A DNA stretch of 64,000 nt from contig CM044956.1 in assembly GCA_024516035.1 (NCBI GenBank), positions 10,594,176 through 10,658,175 of the forward strand, written 5' to 3'. This DNA is from Bactericera cockerelli (taxonomy: Eukaryota > Arthropoda > Insecta > Hemiptera > Triozidae). The notes under the pieces were generated by a model. The model saw nothing but the letters and a program-made list of their open reading frames with translations, was not told the origin of the DNA and ran no database searches. Of the stretch, positions 55,060-64,000 are shown in pieces (the first letter of the stretch is position 1; each line of letters begins with the position of its first letter). Made by a program: the position numbers and the translations under genes.

Positions 55060-57890
55060 TCATAAATCATGATGGAAAAGGTCTGGTTGGTGGTCTAAGT
55101 CATTGTATGTTTTCATGGCTGAAATAATTGGTGACTTTAATAAGGGATGTAAGTTATATGTTGGACAGCTGAAAAGTTTGTTTGGGTCCATTCTGAGTCT
55201 GGGGTCAGGTATTTTGAAGTCTATTTTTGATGTAATGTATGGACTGTCGATTTTGTTAAGTAGGGTGTTTTGGAGTAATTTGATGTGATTATGTGTAAAT
55301 CTACTTTCAATGGATTCTATAGGTAGATGTTCAAGCAAAGTCTTGTATCCTATGTTTTGAGGGTATTTGGGGTAGAACCCGTTGATCTTTTGGAATAGAT
55401 AACGGACAAAACTTGCTTGAACATCTTCAATTGATTTTATGTCCTTCTTTGATTTTGGTGTCCATAATACTGAACCATATTCCAATGTGGACCTGACTAT
55501 TGCCCTGTACAGAGTAAGAATTGCGTCGATATCTTGAACTGGCTTACAATATCTTATTATCATACCTAGTTTTCGAAATGATTTGTTTCTAGTGTTTTCA
55601 ATATGAGTGTCCCATGATAAGTTGTTTTTGAACGTAATGCCAAGATCTGTACAGGTACACGTTTCTTTTGTTGGGATGCTGTTTATTACATAGGTATACT
55701 GTATTTTATTTTTTATATATCCATATGACATTTTTAGGCTTTTGTCTGGATGGAAAGACAAGCCAACGGATGTAAGCCATTTCTCAATATTATTAATGTC
55801 TTCTTGTAACAAAGCGCAGTCTGCGTCTGATTCGATGACCTTATAGAGTTTTATGTCATCAGCATACATTTTGAACTGAGAGTTATTTATATGTGTTTTC
55901 ACATAGTCAAAAGTCAGTATAAACAGGAGACTGCTCAATTTTGAGCCTTGAACTACTCCGGAGGGCGGTGTGAACGGATTGGATCTAGATCCTTCATACA
56001 AAACAATATTTTTACGATCTGACAAGTAACTGGCTATAAAGGCTGTGAACGGTTTTGAAAAACCAGAACGAGACAATGCACTTAGTATGGCTGTATGGAA
56101 AATAGAGTCGAAACAACGTTTTATGTCAAAATAAAGTACATCTACCTGATTCCTATTTGACAGAGCATTAGCAACATAATCTGTGAATTCTACAAGATTA
56201 CTAACAGTAGATCTGCCTGTTACAAAACCATGTTGATTGGGAGTTATATGTTTGAATATAAATGTGCTAATTTTGTCATAGATTACATTTTCATAAATTT
56301 TAGCTAAGGTATTAAGTGCCGAAATCGGGCGATAAAGTTCCACATCATCAGACGCTCCTTTCTTGGGCACTGCTGTAATGATTGATTCTTTTAATAAAGC
56401 TGGAAATTCAGAGGTTCTCAAACATACATTCAGAATATAAGATAAGGGGATTTTTAATTGTTGTGCGCATTTTTTGAAGAAGATCGCCGGTAAACCATCT
56501 GTGCCAGGTGCCTTTTTTTCAGGAATATTTCGAATTGCGTCTGTAATATCTTTTTCACAAATCTGATCAATATGTATATATGCACTTGATTCTTCTATAT
56601 CATTGTGTTGTAGGTCAATAGAAATATTATTATGATTGTGTGCACTTAGAAAATGTGAAGCAAAAGCGTTCGCGATGGTTTGTGGGCTTTTGAGAGTTTC
56701 ACCATTGTATTTGAGTGTCTGTTTTTTCGACTCCTTTTTTTTGTCTTTAAAATATTTCCAAAAACGGGAACTATCTTGCTTAAGATCGCATTCAAGAGTT
56801 TTAATGTATTTGTCGTAATCATTTTTAATCTGTTTTTTACACAGTTTTCTGAGGTTAAAATATTTATTTTGTTGTTTAGAGGATTTTTGCTTTATTTTGC
56901 GAAGCCTTTCCTTTTTTTTGAAGAGTTTTTTTGATTCATAGGTCCACCACTGTGGAAACTTGTTTCTGTTTGTATTGGACTTCGAAAAAGTTGGTACATG
57001 TTTATCAATAACGGTGTTTATTATTTGATAAAAAGTTTCAATTTTCCCATTAGAATTTGTATTATCTGACATGTTGAGAACCTCTTGCCAATCAATTATT
57101 TCCAACTCAGAGCAAAGACCTAAGTAATCAGCACGTTTAAAGTTGTAATTTTTTGGTGCATCATTGGATGTGCATTCAGATACTATTTTGTTCAATTCAA
57201 TATTTATGATCAGGGCTGGATGGTGACCTACAGGTTTTACAAGTCCTTGTGTTTTTTCAATCTTTATTTCAGCTGATTTATTTCGGGTTACATTATATTG
57301 GGCAAAATTTGTAAGGCATAAGTCCAATGTCCTGTTATTTTTATTAACAATTAAATTGAGGGATTCAAGATTGAAGTGACTAATAAGTCGGATAATATGT
57401 GACTTCCTAATTGTATATGAGTCAGGATCATTAAACTCTTTTACATTAAAGTCTCCTATAAACATGAGACGACTATTATGTAGCTCAGGATTTGAGGATA
57501 CTTTATCAACAAAGTCATTCATCGTCTCTTGTTTTACTGGCGGAGGAAAATAGCAAACACAAAGGATAAGTTCCTGGCCATACAGAGTACATTTAAACCA
57601 TAAAGTCTCAATACTGCTATTTAGTGTATTCATATGGTTCATAGGTACTATGGGAAAACATTTTTTTGAGGCTAATATTGTTCCACCCCCACGTTTTTTA
57701 TTGGAAGAATTTCCCCTATCTTGTCTGAATACGTTATATCTACTATCAAACAATTCATTTGAACCTATATCATCTGTTAACCAAGACTCAGTAAGAGTAA
57801 CGAAGTCATAATCCTCATTAACTAAATTTAGATAGAATTGTTGACATTTTCTTTTAAGACTATATACGTTCTGGTAGAAAATTTGAACAC
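55060..57890 (-). CDS. Outer element ORF2: endonuclease-reverse transcriptase
   Basis: About 940 residues. The endonuclease begins right after the A24 run: YQNVYSLKRK (catalytic Asn region), LTESWL (catalytic Glu), then GGGTILA, GDFNVKEF, LDLCLTN and VGHHPALI. Reverse transcriptase: PGTDGLPAIFFK, LYRPISALNTLAKIYE, GFVTGRSTVSNL, FDIKRCFDSIFH (motif A, near residue 544 counted from position 57753), SGVVQGSKLSSLLF and MYADDIKLYK (catalytic pair, near 631 by the same count). No stop in this stretch. There is no ATG before the catalytic Asn and Glu, so the true N-terminus lies upstream in another frame (57915-58043) and is cut off by the A24 run. Confidence 0.9.
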
Positions 57891-57914
57891 TTTTTTTTTT
57901 TTTTTTTTTTTTTT
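57891..57914 (-). repeat. A24 homopolymer inside ORF2
   Basis: 24 A on the minus strand, coding a Lys run. With 24 bases the upstream and downstream ORF2 frames do not connect. 22 or 25 would connect them. Confidence 0.8.
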
Positions 57915-58043
57915 AGTGTTGACGTTTAATTTAGTTTGTATTGGTTTTTTTATTTTTGATTTAGAATAGTAAGGAAGGTCCTTGCTTACACAAGGGTTGT
58001 CATTTGTGTCTGAAAATAATGATTTTGCAAGAGTGCAAATCGG
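57915..58043 (-). pseudogene. ORF2 N-terminal segment, overlapping ORF1
   Basis: Open frame in the -1 phase relative to ORF1, overlapping its last 58 bases (57986-58043) and then running alone to the A24 run. It contains SDTNDNPCVSKDLPYYSKSK and ends in Asn-Thr-Lys. No ATG is present between its upstream stop and the A run, so ORF2 expression probably needs ribosomal frameshifting or reinitiation. Confidence 0.6.
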
Positions 58044-58622
58044 TTATATGTTTGTATTTGTTGAGAGTTTGGTTTTGGTTTTAAACATGGTATAACTTGT
58101 TTTCGTACTAGGGCATCACGATAACTTGGTGGAGGTTGTGGTGGTATAGTAAATTGTATTTGTTTATTTGGTTGTGTCTGTTGGCTAGGTTTATTGTATA
58201 GATGAGATGTCTGTTTGATAGATTTTTTCTGGTCATGTTTTTTGTTAGTATCATTGTATGCGTTAGGTATAGTCCGTGCCTGGTACGTTTTTCTGTTAAA
58301 TTTCTCATTATAATTTCTGTAGTGATAAGCATGTGAGTATTGATGTGGGAGGTAGCTTGTATGGGTTTCTGTATGTTTATGTTGAATGTGGTGTTGTTGT
58401 ATTGTAACTTGACCAAATACTCGTTTGACAATTCTATGACATAAAGTATTTTTTCCCTTTAAGTTCAGGTGTACCAGATCTCGTGTATAGTGTTGGTAGT
58501 GCAAAAAGTTATGTGTGTCCAATAGTAAGAAGTTTGTATGTTTTGCCAAATAATATTTTATTCTGGTGTTTAAATTAGCAATGTGTTTATTGATATGTTT
58601 TATGTCGAATCTGGGAGGTGTT
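57986..58622 (-). pseudogene. Outer element ORF1, C-terminal part
   Basis: Downstream half of the split ORF1. It opens with TPPRFDIKHINKHIANLN, has LLDTHNFL, then DLVHLNLKGK near residue 51 (Asp and His of SGNH block V), followed by a His/Gln-rich tail and TIPPQPPPSYRDAL. The residues flanking the insertion fit in frame with the other half at 61868 once the 12-bp duplicate is counted once. Confidence 0.85.
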
Positions 58623-58634
58623 AACACAAATAAT
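58623..58634. repeat. Target-site duplication of the RTE insertion, left copy
   Basis: AACACAAATAAT. The identical right copy is at 61856-61867. Confidence 0.92.
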
Positions 58635-58668
58635 CTTCTTCTTCTTCTTTGTCTTAATCCTTATGCCG

Positions 58669-60716
58669 CTAAGCAGCGTCGGATACCTCAGTCCATTCCT
58701 TGAATCTTCTCCTATCCTGGGCAAGCCTCTTTGCCTCCGCTATTGTTTTACCCTTCCTTTTAGAGATATCGCTCACCATATCCTCGTATGTCGTTCTCGG
58801 TCTTCCCTGTCCTCTTCTTCCTTGTGGTTTACATTCCAATATCTTCTTTGGTATTCGCTCATTCGGCATCCTACTCACATGTCCAAACCATTTCAACTGC
58901 TTTTCTTCTATCTGTTTATTTAGTTCAATTTGTCCTGTTTCTTCTCTTATTCTGGTATTTCTTATTTTATCTCTTCTAGTTTTACCAATGGCTCTTCTGA
59001 GATATTTCATTTCCGATGTTTGTATCATTTGTTTTTCTCGTGATGTGAGTACTGCACTTTCTAATCCGTATGTGAGTGTGGGGGTGTATACTGTTTTGTA
59101 CATAAGGATCTTTGTTTTCAAGTTGACTTCTTTTTTACTTATGATTGCTTGATTTAGACTGTAGTATATCTGCCCTGTTTTTGTTACTCTATTTTTTATT
59201 TCAGTTGTTATTTTTCCATCTCTGTATATTTTGGTGCCCAGGTAAGTGTAAGTGTCTATCCATTCCAAAGTTTCATTGTTTATTTTTATGATTTTGTTCG
59301 TTTGTTCTGAATTTGTTCTAATATGCATGACTTTACTCTTTTCAGCGTTTATCTCCATTTCCTTTTGGTTCAGATTGTTTGTCCAACTATTGATTAATCT
59401 TTGTAGTTTTTCAGGTGTATCTGCAATTAATACCAAATCATCGGCAAAGAGCAGGTCTAATATATAAATGGGTTGCATGTTCCAGTATCCGATTAAGGTT
59501 TTGATTTGGTTTTCGTTGCACCTTTTGGCTATCTCATTCATGAATATGATGAATAGGAGTGGGCTAAGTGAATCTCCTTGTTTTATACCTCTATTTATCT
59601 CAAATAAGTCGGATTCTTCTCCTTGTATCCTCACTTTAGCCATTACTCGGTTGTATACACTTTTGGTAGCTTGTAGGAGTTTGTTTGGTATTTCACTGTC
59701 TTTAAGGGCTTCCCACAAGTATTTTTTCTTGACCATATCAAAAGCGGCTCGAAGATCAATAAAAGCCATAAATAAGTCTTTTTGTCTTTCTATCATTTTC
59801 TCCATGACAAGTCTTATAGTGAAAATGTGGTCTTGTGTTTGTCTTCCTGGTCTAAATGCTGCCTGATTGTCTATTAGTTTGTTTTCTGTTACTTTTCTTA
59901 TTCTTTTCTCTAGTATTCTCGTATAGATTTTGAGTATTATTTGTGATAGGCAAATGGCTCTGTAGTTTTCACATTTATTTGAACTCCCTTTTTTGTAGAT
60001 AGGTATTATGATGTTATGTTCCCATTCTTCGGCTATTTCATTCTTTTCCCAGCATAGTTGATAAATGTCTCTCAGTTCCTTTATCAGGTTTTCTCCTCCA
60101 TATTTGATGAATTCAGGATTTACATCATCGCTGCCTGGGGCTTTTCCACATCTGATGTTTTTTAGAGCTTCGGTTACTTCTTCAGTTCGGATTGGGTCGT
60201 TTGTGTCTTCTTGAGTTGGTGCTGTGTGGTCTTCAGTTTCTTCAATTGTATCTCTGAATTTTTCTTGGTAGAACTTTTTCCATTCTTCTAGTATTTCCTT
60301 GTTTTCGGATATTAGTGTTCCATTTTCATTGATCAGGCTTCTTAGTTCTTGAGTTTTTCTTCCTCTTGTTCTCTTCATGATCGACCAGAATTTCCTTTTA
60401 TCTGTTTTAAAACTATTCTCTATTTCTATTCCGAAGTCTTCCCAGGCCTTCCTTTTTGCTTCCCTTAGTTTATTCTTTGTTTCATTTCTTTTTTCGATGT
60501 ATATTTTTCTATCTTCTTCTCTTTTACTGTTCTTGTATTTTTTCCACGCCTGTTTCTTCTCTCTGATTAGGTTTTTGATACTGTCATTCCACCATTTTGT
60601 TCTTTTCTTGTCTGATTTTACATTTCTTGTCCCACACACCTTTTCTGCTGCTTGTTTAATACTTTTCTTTAGTATTGCCCATCTAGTATTGATATTGTTA
60701 GGGTCAATATTTTCAT
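58669..60716 (-). pseudogene. RTE reverse transcriptase domain
   Basis: About 680 residues including the stretch before the first ATG (upstream residues [18 protein letters not shown] read open). Contains [72 protein letters not shown] (motif A, near residue 294 from the first ATG), [23 protein letters not shown] (motif C, near 402), [13 protein letters not shown], and a C-terminal [14 protein letters not shown]...[14 protein letters not shown] typical of RTE. The frame is intact except for the break joining it to the endonuclease. Confidence 0.9.
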
Positions 60717-60719
60717 CCC

Positions 60720-61682
60720 GGGTGTGTATTTTTCCATATTAGTATTTAGTGTTTCTTGGTATTGTCTTCTAACTTCTTCATCTTTTAGAGTTTCCGTCTT
60801 TATTCGTTGGTATTGTTTCTTTTTCAGGACGTCTTTTTTTGTGTAGAATTTGGTGTCCATAACTAATAAATAGTGGTCTGTACCGAGTTCTGCATTTCGG
60901 ATTACCTTCACATCGTTAATGGCGTACTTGGTGTGCATTGTGTAGGTCATGTAATCTATGATGCTTTTAACATGTCTTCTTTCTTCCTCAAATGTAATTT
61001 TCTCCTTTTCCTTATGTTTGAAAAATGTGTTCCCGATTTTCATTTGGTTCTGTATGCAGAATTCTATCATTAGTTCTCCATTTGTGTTTACTTGTTCTTC
61101 TCCAGCATGTTTTCCAATAATTTTGTCTATTTCAATGTTGCCAGTTCTTGCATTCCAGTCCCCCATTATAATAACATGTCGGCTTCGTTGCTGAGCATTA
61201 TTTAGTTCTTGGTCCAGTTTTGTGTAGAATTCTTCTTTCTCTGTCATGGTTGAGTTTTCAGTTGGAGCGTATATCTGTATAAGTGTTACTTTTTCTTCTA
61301 GTTGTAGGTCTGCTGTTATGATTCTATGGTCCACTGCTTCCCAGCTGAGGCATCTTCGTTCTATTTCTTCTGTCCATACAAATGCTACTCCTTGTGCTGC
61401 ATTATGCCCAGTAGGTACTCCCGAGTATTTCAATTTATATCTCTCATGTAAGGTTGCTTCTCCTTTTCCTTTCCTTCTGGTTTCACTGAGTCCTATGATC
61501 TGTACTTTATACTTTTGCATCTCCTCCACCAACTCCTCCTCCTTCCCATTTAACGTCTTAATGTTCCATGTCCCAATTCTAGTCCGAGTTCGAGTCCGAG
61601 GGCGTCCGGTAGAATCAGTCCTGGTTCCGAGGCGAGTGTTGGTTCTCTGAATCATTTTAGAATTAGAGTGGTGATTGGCCAA
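60720..61682 (-). pseudogene. RTE endonuclease domain (CFDP2-like)
   Basis: About 320 residues. [12 protein letters not shown] (catalytic Asn), [11 protein letters not shown] (catalytic Glu), [21 protein letters not shown], then a substrate loop and [14 protein letters not shown] (Asp-His pair). It ends out of frame after [18 protein letters not shown]. The correct continuation is in the -1 frame from about 60717. APE-type fold, nicks target DNA. Start chosen at the first ATG, 61682, upstream of an Arg/Thr-rich leader. Confidence 0.9.
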
Positions 61683-61855
61683 TCTCTAAAGCTTTCGCAG
61701 TTGGTTATTCGTGTATTCATTGTTTGTTTTTGATACAACTACTACCTGGGACGTCGCGGTTTTTCGACCATCCAGTCTACACCTCCTACTTGCTCGGGAC
61801 CCCGGGATTGCCAATTCCCGTATAACCGTGTTCGGTCACCCCTGGGGCAAACACA

Positions 61856-61867
61856 AACACAAATAAT
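61856..61867. repeat. Target-site duplication of the RTE insertion, right copy
   Basis: AACACAAATAAT, identical to 58623-58634. Confidence 0.92.
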
Positions 61868-63213
61868 ATATCACGATTATTCATCTTGAGAATTAGATTG
61901 TTAAGAGATTTTTCAATTTGATCCCATTTAGTCTTAAAAATATCATTAGTACCTACAATAACACACGGTATAGTATCAAGACCTATTTTATCTGGTAAAA
62001 TTAAATTTACAATTTGGTCTAACTTAAAACCTGGTTTGCAAATAGATTTTACATTACACTGTTTAGGCACACAATTCTTAATAATATAATCAGTATCCCT
62101 AGCATGACTATCGCCTATAACTAAGATACGTCTGTAGGTATTGGTCTTCTTTTCTATTTTATCTCTTTGATTCTGGCTGTTGATAGTATTTTGGGAGTTG
62201 ATCTGCTTCTGATCCTGTGGTTTTTTACAATCTGCATCACATTTTACAATTTCCTCATCAGTAACAGGGTGTAGCATTGTCGTATTGGGTGGTGACAGTG
62301 GTGTTTGGTTGGGTTGCAACACTATGATTTCAGGAGTAGTATATTGTAGAAAGGTATCATCAATGAAGCAATCGGTTGTTGTACAGTCCAACTCTTCATG
62401 TGTGTTGTTCACTCGGATGTTGTCCAATTCTTGAAGAAGACTTATTTCTTGGCTTTTATTTTGAGTTGTGTGGAACTGGATAGAGTCATCATGGTGTATA
62501 GTTATATGTTTGTTATTAGATTTTTTTAGTGTGTCAATGATTGTTTTTGATTTTATTATTTCATCTTTCAGATTCACAATGGTTTTAGATGCATCAATAT
62601 TTTCTTCTTGAAGCTTTGAATTGTCTTCATGCAAAGTTAACAGTTTCAGTTGTAGGTTATTTTTTTCTTTATTTAGCTTGGTAATTTTTTCGTCAGAAGT
62701 CTCTTGTTCGTTTTGTAGAGTCTTTGTGTCTTTTATTATATTATCTTGTTCATCTTTAAGTTCATTTATTTTTTGTTGTAACTTTTCAACTTTAGATTTT
62801 AGTTTTTTCACTTCTTCAGTTTTTGAACTAATTGTTTCATTACATTGTTTTATTTGAGTGTCATTTTCTTCAATTATATGTTGGACCCTAGCATTTTCAT
62901 TGGCTATTTTATTTTTTAGTGAGGCACGGTCTTCCTCCAGACTGTTTATATTAACGTTTAGTGACTGTATATCCTCATTATTTTTGTCATTATCTTTACA
63001 TTTTAAATTAGAAAAATTAAACAAGTCTCCTATCTGCTTAATTAAGTTAGATTGGTTACATTTCTGGCACTGTTTGAATTTGGTTATTTCATTTTTTATT
63101 TCAACAAAGAAATAATTTAGGTCGTCATGTGGCAAAAAATTGTCATTAAATATTGAATTTGCATTAGTATCGTCTTTATTATCTTTAATTCTAGGTCTCA
63201 AATTTCTGTCCAT
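61868..63213 (-). pseudogene. Outer element ORF1: coiled coil and SGNH-esterase domain, N-terminal part
   Basis: About 450 residues from the ATG at 63213. Cys-pair near residue 50 (CQKC), long charged coiled coil (about residues 75-240; KLKSKVEKLQQKINELK), a Ser/Thr/Pro/Gln linker, then an SGNH hydrolase-like domain: RILVIGDSHARD near residue 368 (nucleophile Ser) and CVIVGTNDIF near 422 (Asn). The block-V Asp/His is on the far side of the insertion (58473). SGNH domains are known in ORF1 of CR1-group elements. The last residues of the open frame are read from RTE sequence and are artefact. Confidence 0.88.
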
Positions 63214-63500
63214 TGTGTTTTATTATTTGTCAATGATATGGTAGTAAAAGGTTATTCAACCTAAATAATCGTCAGTATCCATATATGGATTAAAAAACAC
63301 AATTTCACTAAGAACTATATACTTATCCGGAAATCCAATTGCACATTCACAATCAGCGTTAAAATCTAAGTAATATTACACTAACTTCACTAAAAATTTA
63401 TACACTTTTAATATTTTTAAGTGATTTAATTGGAGAGCAAATAATTTGTGTACTCGTCACGGTGAGAGGCAAGACTGGCGTTTTATGTTATGTCTTTTGG
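63214..63500 (-). other. 5' leader of the outer retrotransposon
   Basis: AT-rich leader. CTCACCGTGACGAGTAC (minus strand, near 63451-63467) is a candidate for the element's start region with an internal promoter, by analogy to Jockey-group 5' ends. Unproven. Confidence 0.4.
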
Positions 63501-63511
63501 TTGTTCAAAGT

Positions 63512-63748
63512 CCCTTTCAACTGCTAAGTTCATAATATGTACTAGAAATACATCGCGACGGAGGCTTTAGGTATCCTTCCTCAGCTGGAAACTCACCAAG
63601 TAGCTACCCACATTAACCTCACCCAGCCTGGTTTTGGCGGGGAATAGCCAGAATCACAACGGGTCGAAATTGAATGGTCACCAGTGCAAGTCCTAACCTC
63701 GCTGGACATTGCTTAACTTTAGTAATAGATCGAGGTGTAGTCGACGTA
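63512..63748 (-). repeat. 5S-rRNA-derived SINE (SINE-F), copy 4
   Basis: Minus strand: GTCGACTACACCTCGATC, AAAGTTAAGCAATGTCC, AGGACTTGCACTGGTGACC, body CCAAAACCAGGCTGGGTGAG and GGTGAGTTTCCAGCTGAGG. The tail has lost its A run. Confidence 0.78.
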
Positions 63749-63850
63749 GGTACAATCAGAGCTCCCTAACCTTAATAGAAATATATAAAATGCATGGGAA
63801 CTATGTTTTCAGTTACCTTACACTCTGCCGGGCTGCCTCTTTCTTTTAAT

Positions 63851-63882
63851 AGGCGTTCTTCACACCTCGGCCGAGGTGTTTG
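63851..63882 (-). promoter_or_regulatory. Conserved palindrome motif, copy 3
   Basis: On the minus strand the same 32 bases as at 27371 and 52616 (CAA, the 18-bp palindrome, GAAGAACGCCT), followed by ATTAAAAGAAA instead of TA(TA)CAAAGAAA. Confidence 0.72.
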
Positions 63883-64000
63883 ATGTTTTCTACTTACGTT
63901 TGCCTCAGCCAGCCTCATTCAGGCCTAAATACCAACAGAAACACGTTGTAAATACTCGTAATACCTATAATATGTTGGTTCGACACCATGACCGTTACCA
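63883..64000. other. Right edge of the window
   Basis: No feature recognised. Confidence 0.4.

Larger units (their letters stand above)
58635..61855 (-). mobile_element. RTE-clade retrotransposon inserted in ORF1
   Basis: 3221-bp element on the minus strand, bounded by exact 12-bp duplications. It has a short 5' region (61683-61855), an endonuclease frame, a reverse-transcriptase frame and a very short 3' end finishing in (GAA)n/(AAG)n (58635-58651 region). Short 3' UTR and simple-repeat tail are typical of RTE elements, as is the CFDP2-like endonuclease. One frame break (near 60717) separates the two domains. Confidence 0.9.
54917..63450 (-). mobile_element. Poly(A)-tailed two-ORF retrotransposon, split by an RTE element
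   Basis: Minus strand: 5' leader (about 63214-63450), ORF1 in two pieces (63213-61868 and 58622-57986), ORF2 (55060-57890 body, N-terminal part 57915-58043), 3' UTR of about 105 bases and a 36-A tail (54917-54952). Removing the RTE insertion and one target copy leaves about 5.3 kb, usual for a CR1/Jockey-group element. The esterase-type ORF1 points to the CR1/L2/Daphne side of the group. Target duplication not identified. Confidence 0.85.

Noticed and set aside
58700..59866. Plus-strand hydrophobic genes
   Set aside because: Antisense shadows of the RTE reverse transcriptase. Likewise 60377-61650 and 62621-63115 are antisense to the endonuclease and ORF1.
60717..60725. Programmed -1 frameshift in the RTE element
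   Set aside because: CCCGGGA looks like a slippery heptamer but its codon phase in the endonuclease frame is wrong, and RTE elements normally have one continuous frame.

Overview
The window looks like AT-rich nuclear DNA of an arthropod, most likely an insect. I base this on the mix of non-LTR retrotransposons (CR1/Jockey-type and RTE), tRNA-headed and 5S-headed SINEs, TTAA-flanked and other short MITEs, and many GTAGGTA/GTACCTAC microsatellite tracts. I cannot name the species. I found no host protein-coding gene, no functional tRNA or rRNA gene and no CRISPR array. Every long open reading frame belongs to a transposable element. One 100-base run of N at 8538-8637 is an assembly gap.

Layout, left to right. 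Positions 1-8470 and 21344-23765 are two copies of one segmental duplication. Copy 1 has gained insertions that copy 2 lacks: a 105-bp piggyBac-like MITE at 1092-1196, a 264-bp repeat at 1346-1609, a block of about 5.3 kb carrying a two-ORF non-LTR retrotransposon (ORF1 6034-6900, ORF2 2761-5712, minus strand), and a 210-bp insertion at 8129-8338 holding a reverse-transcriptase-like scrap. Positions 8.6-35 kb are gene-free DNA full of SINEs (at least six families), MITEs and degenerate tandem repeats. Positions 35565-38488 form a 2.9-kb element with 12-bp terminal inverted repeats and crowded subterminal repeats. Positions 41760-44960 are a nested complex: a 1.1-kb foldback element (41810-42925) whose two long arms both carry the same integrase-like coding segment in opposite orientation. 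It sits inside the 3' end of a retrotransposon, next to a 5'-truncated reverse transcriptase (43267-44541, minus). Positions 45-54.9 kb are again gene-poor. Positions 54917-about 63450 are a full-length poly(A)-tailed retrotransposon on the minus strand. Its ORF1 encodes a coiled coil plus an SGNH-esterase-like domain and is split by an almost complete 3.2-kb RTE element (58635-61855) flanked by 12-bp target duplications.

How the parts work together: the non-LTR elements supply endonuclease and reverse transcriptase. The SINEs (5S-, tRNA-Ser/Leu-like and other tRNA-like heads) have internal pol III promoter boxes and presumably borrowed such machinery. The MITEs and the foldback element are non-autonomous DNA transposons. 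The items most worth following up are the foldback/integrase hairpin at 41810-42925, the conserved 3'-UTR hairpin with a paired base change shared by four retrotransposon tails, the repeated 34-bp motif with an 18-bp perfect palindrome (27371, 52616, 63851), and the CATG-rich block at 53860-54260.
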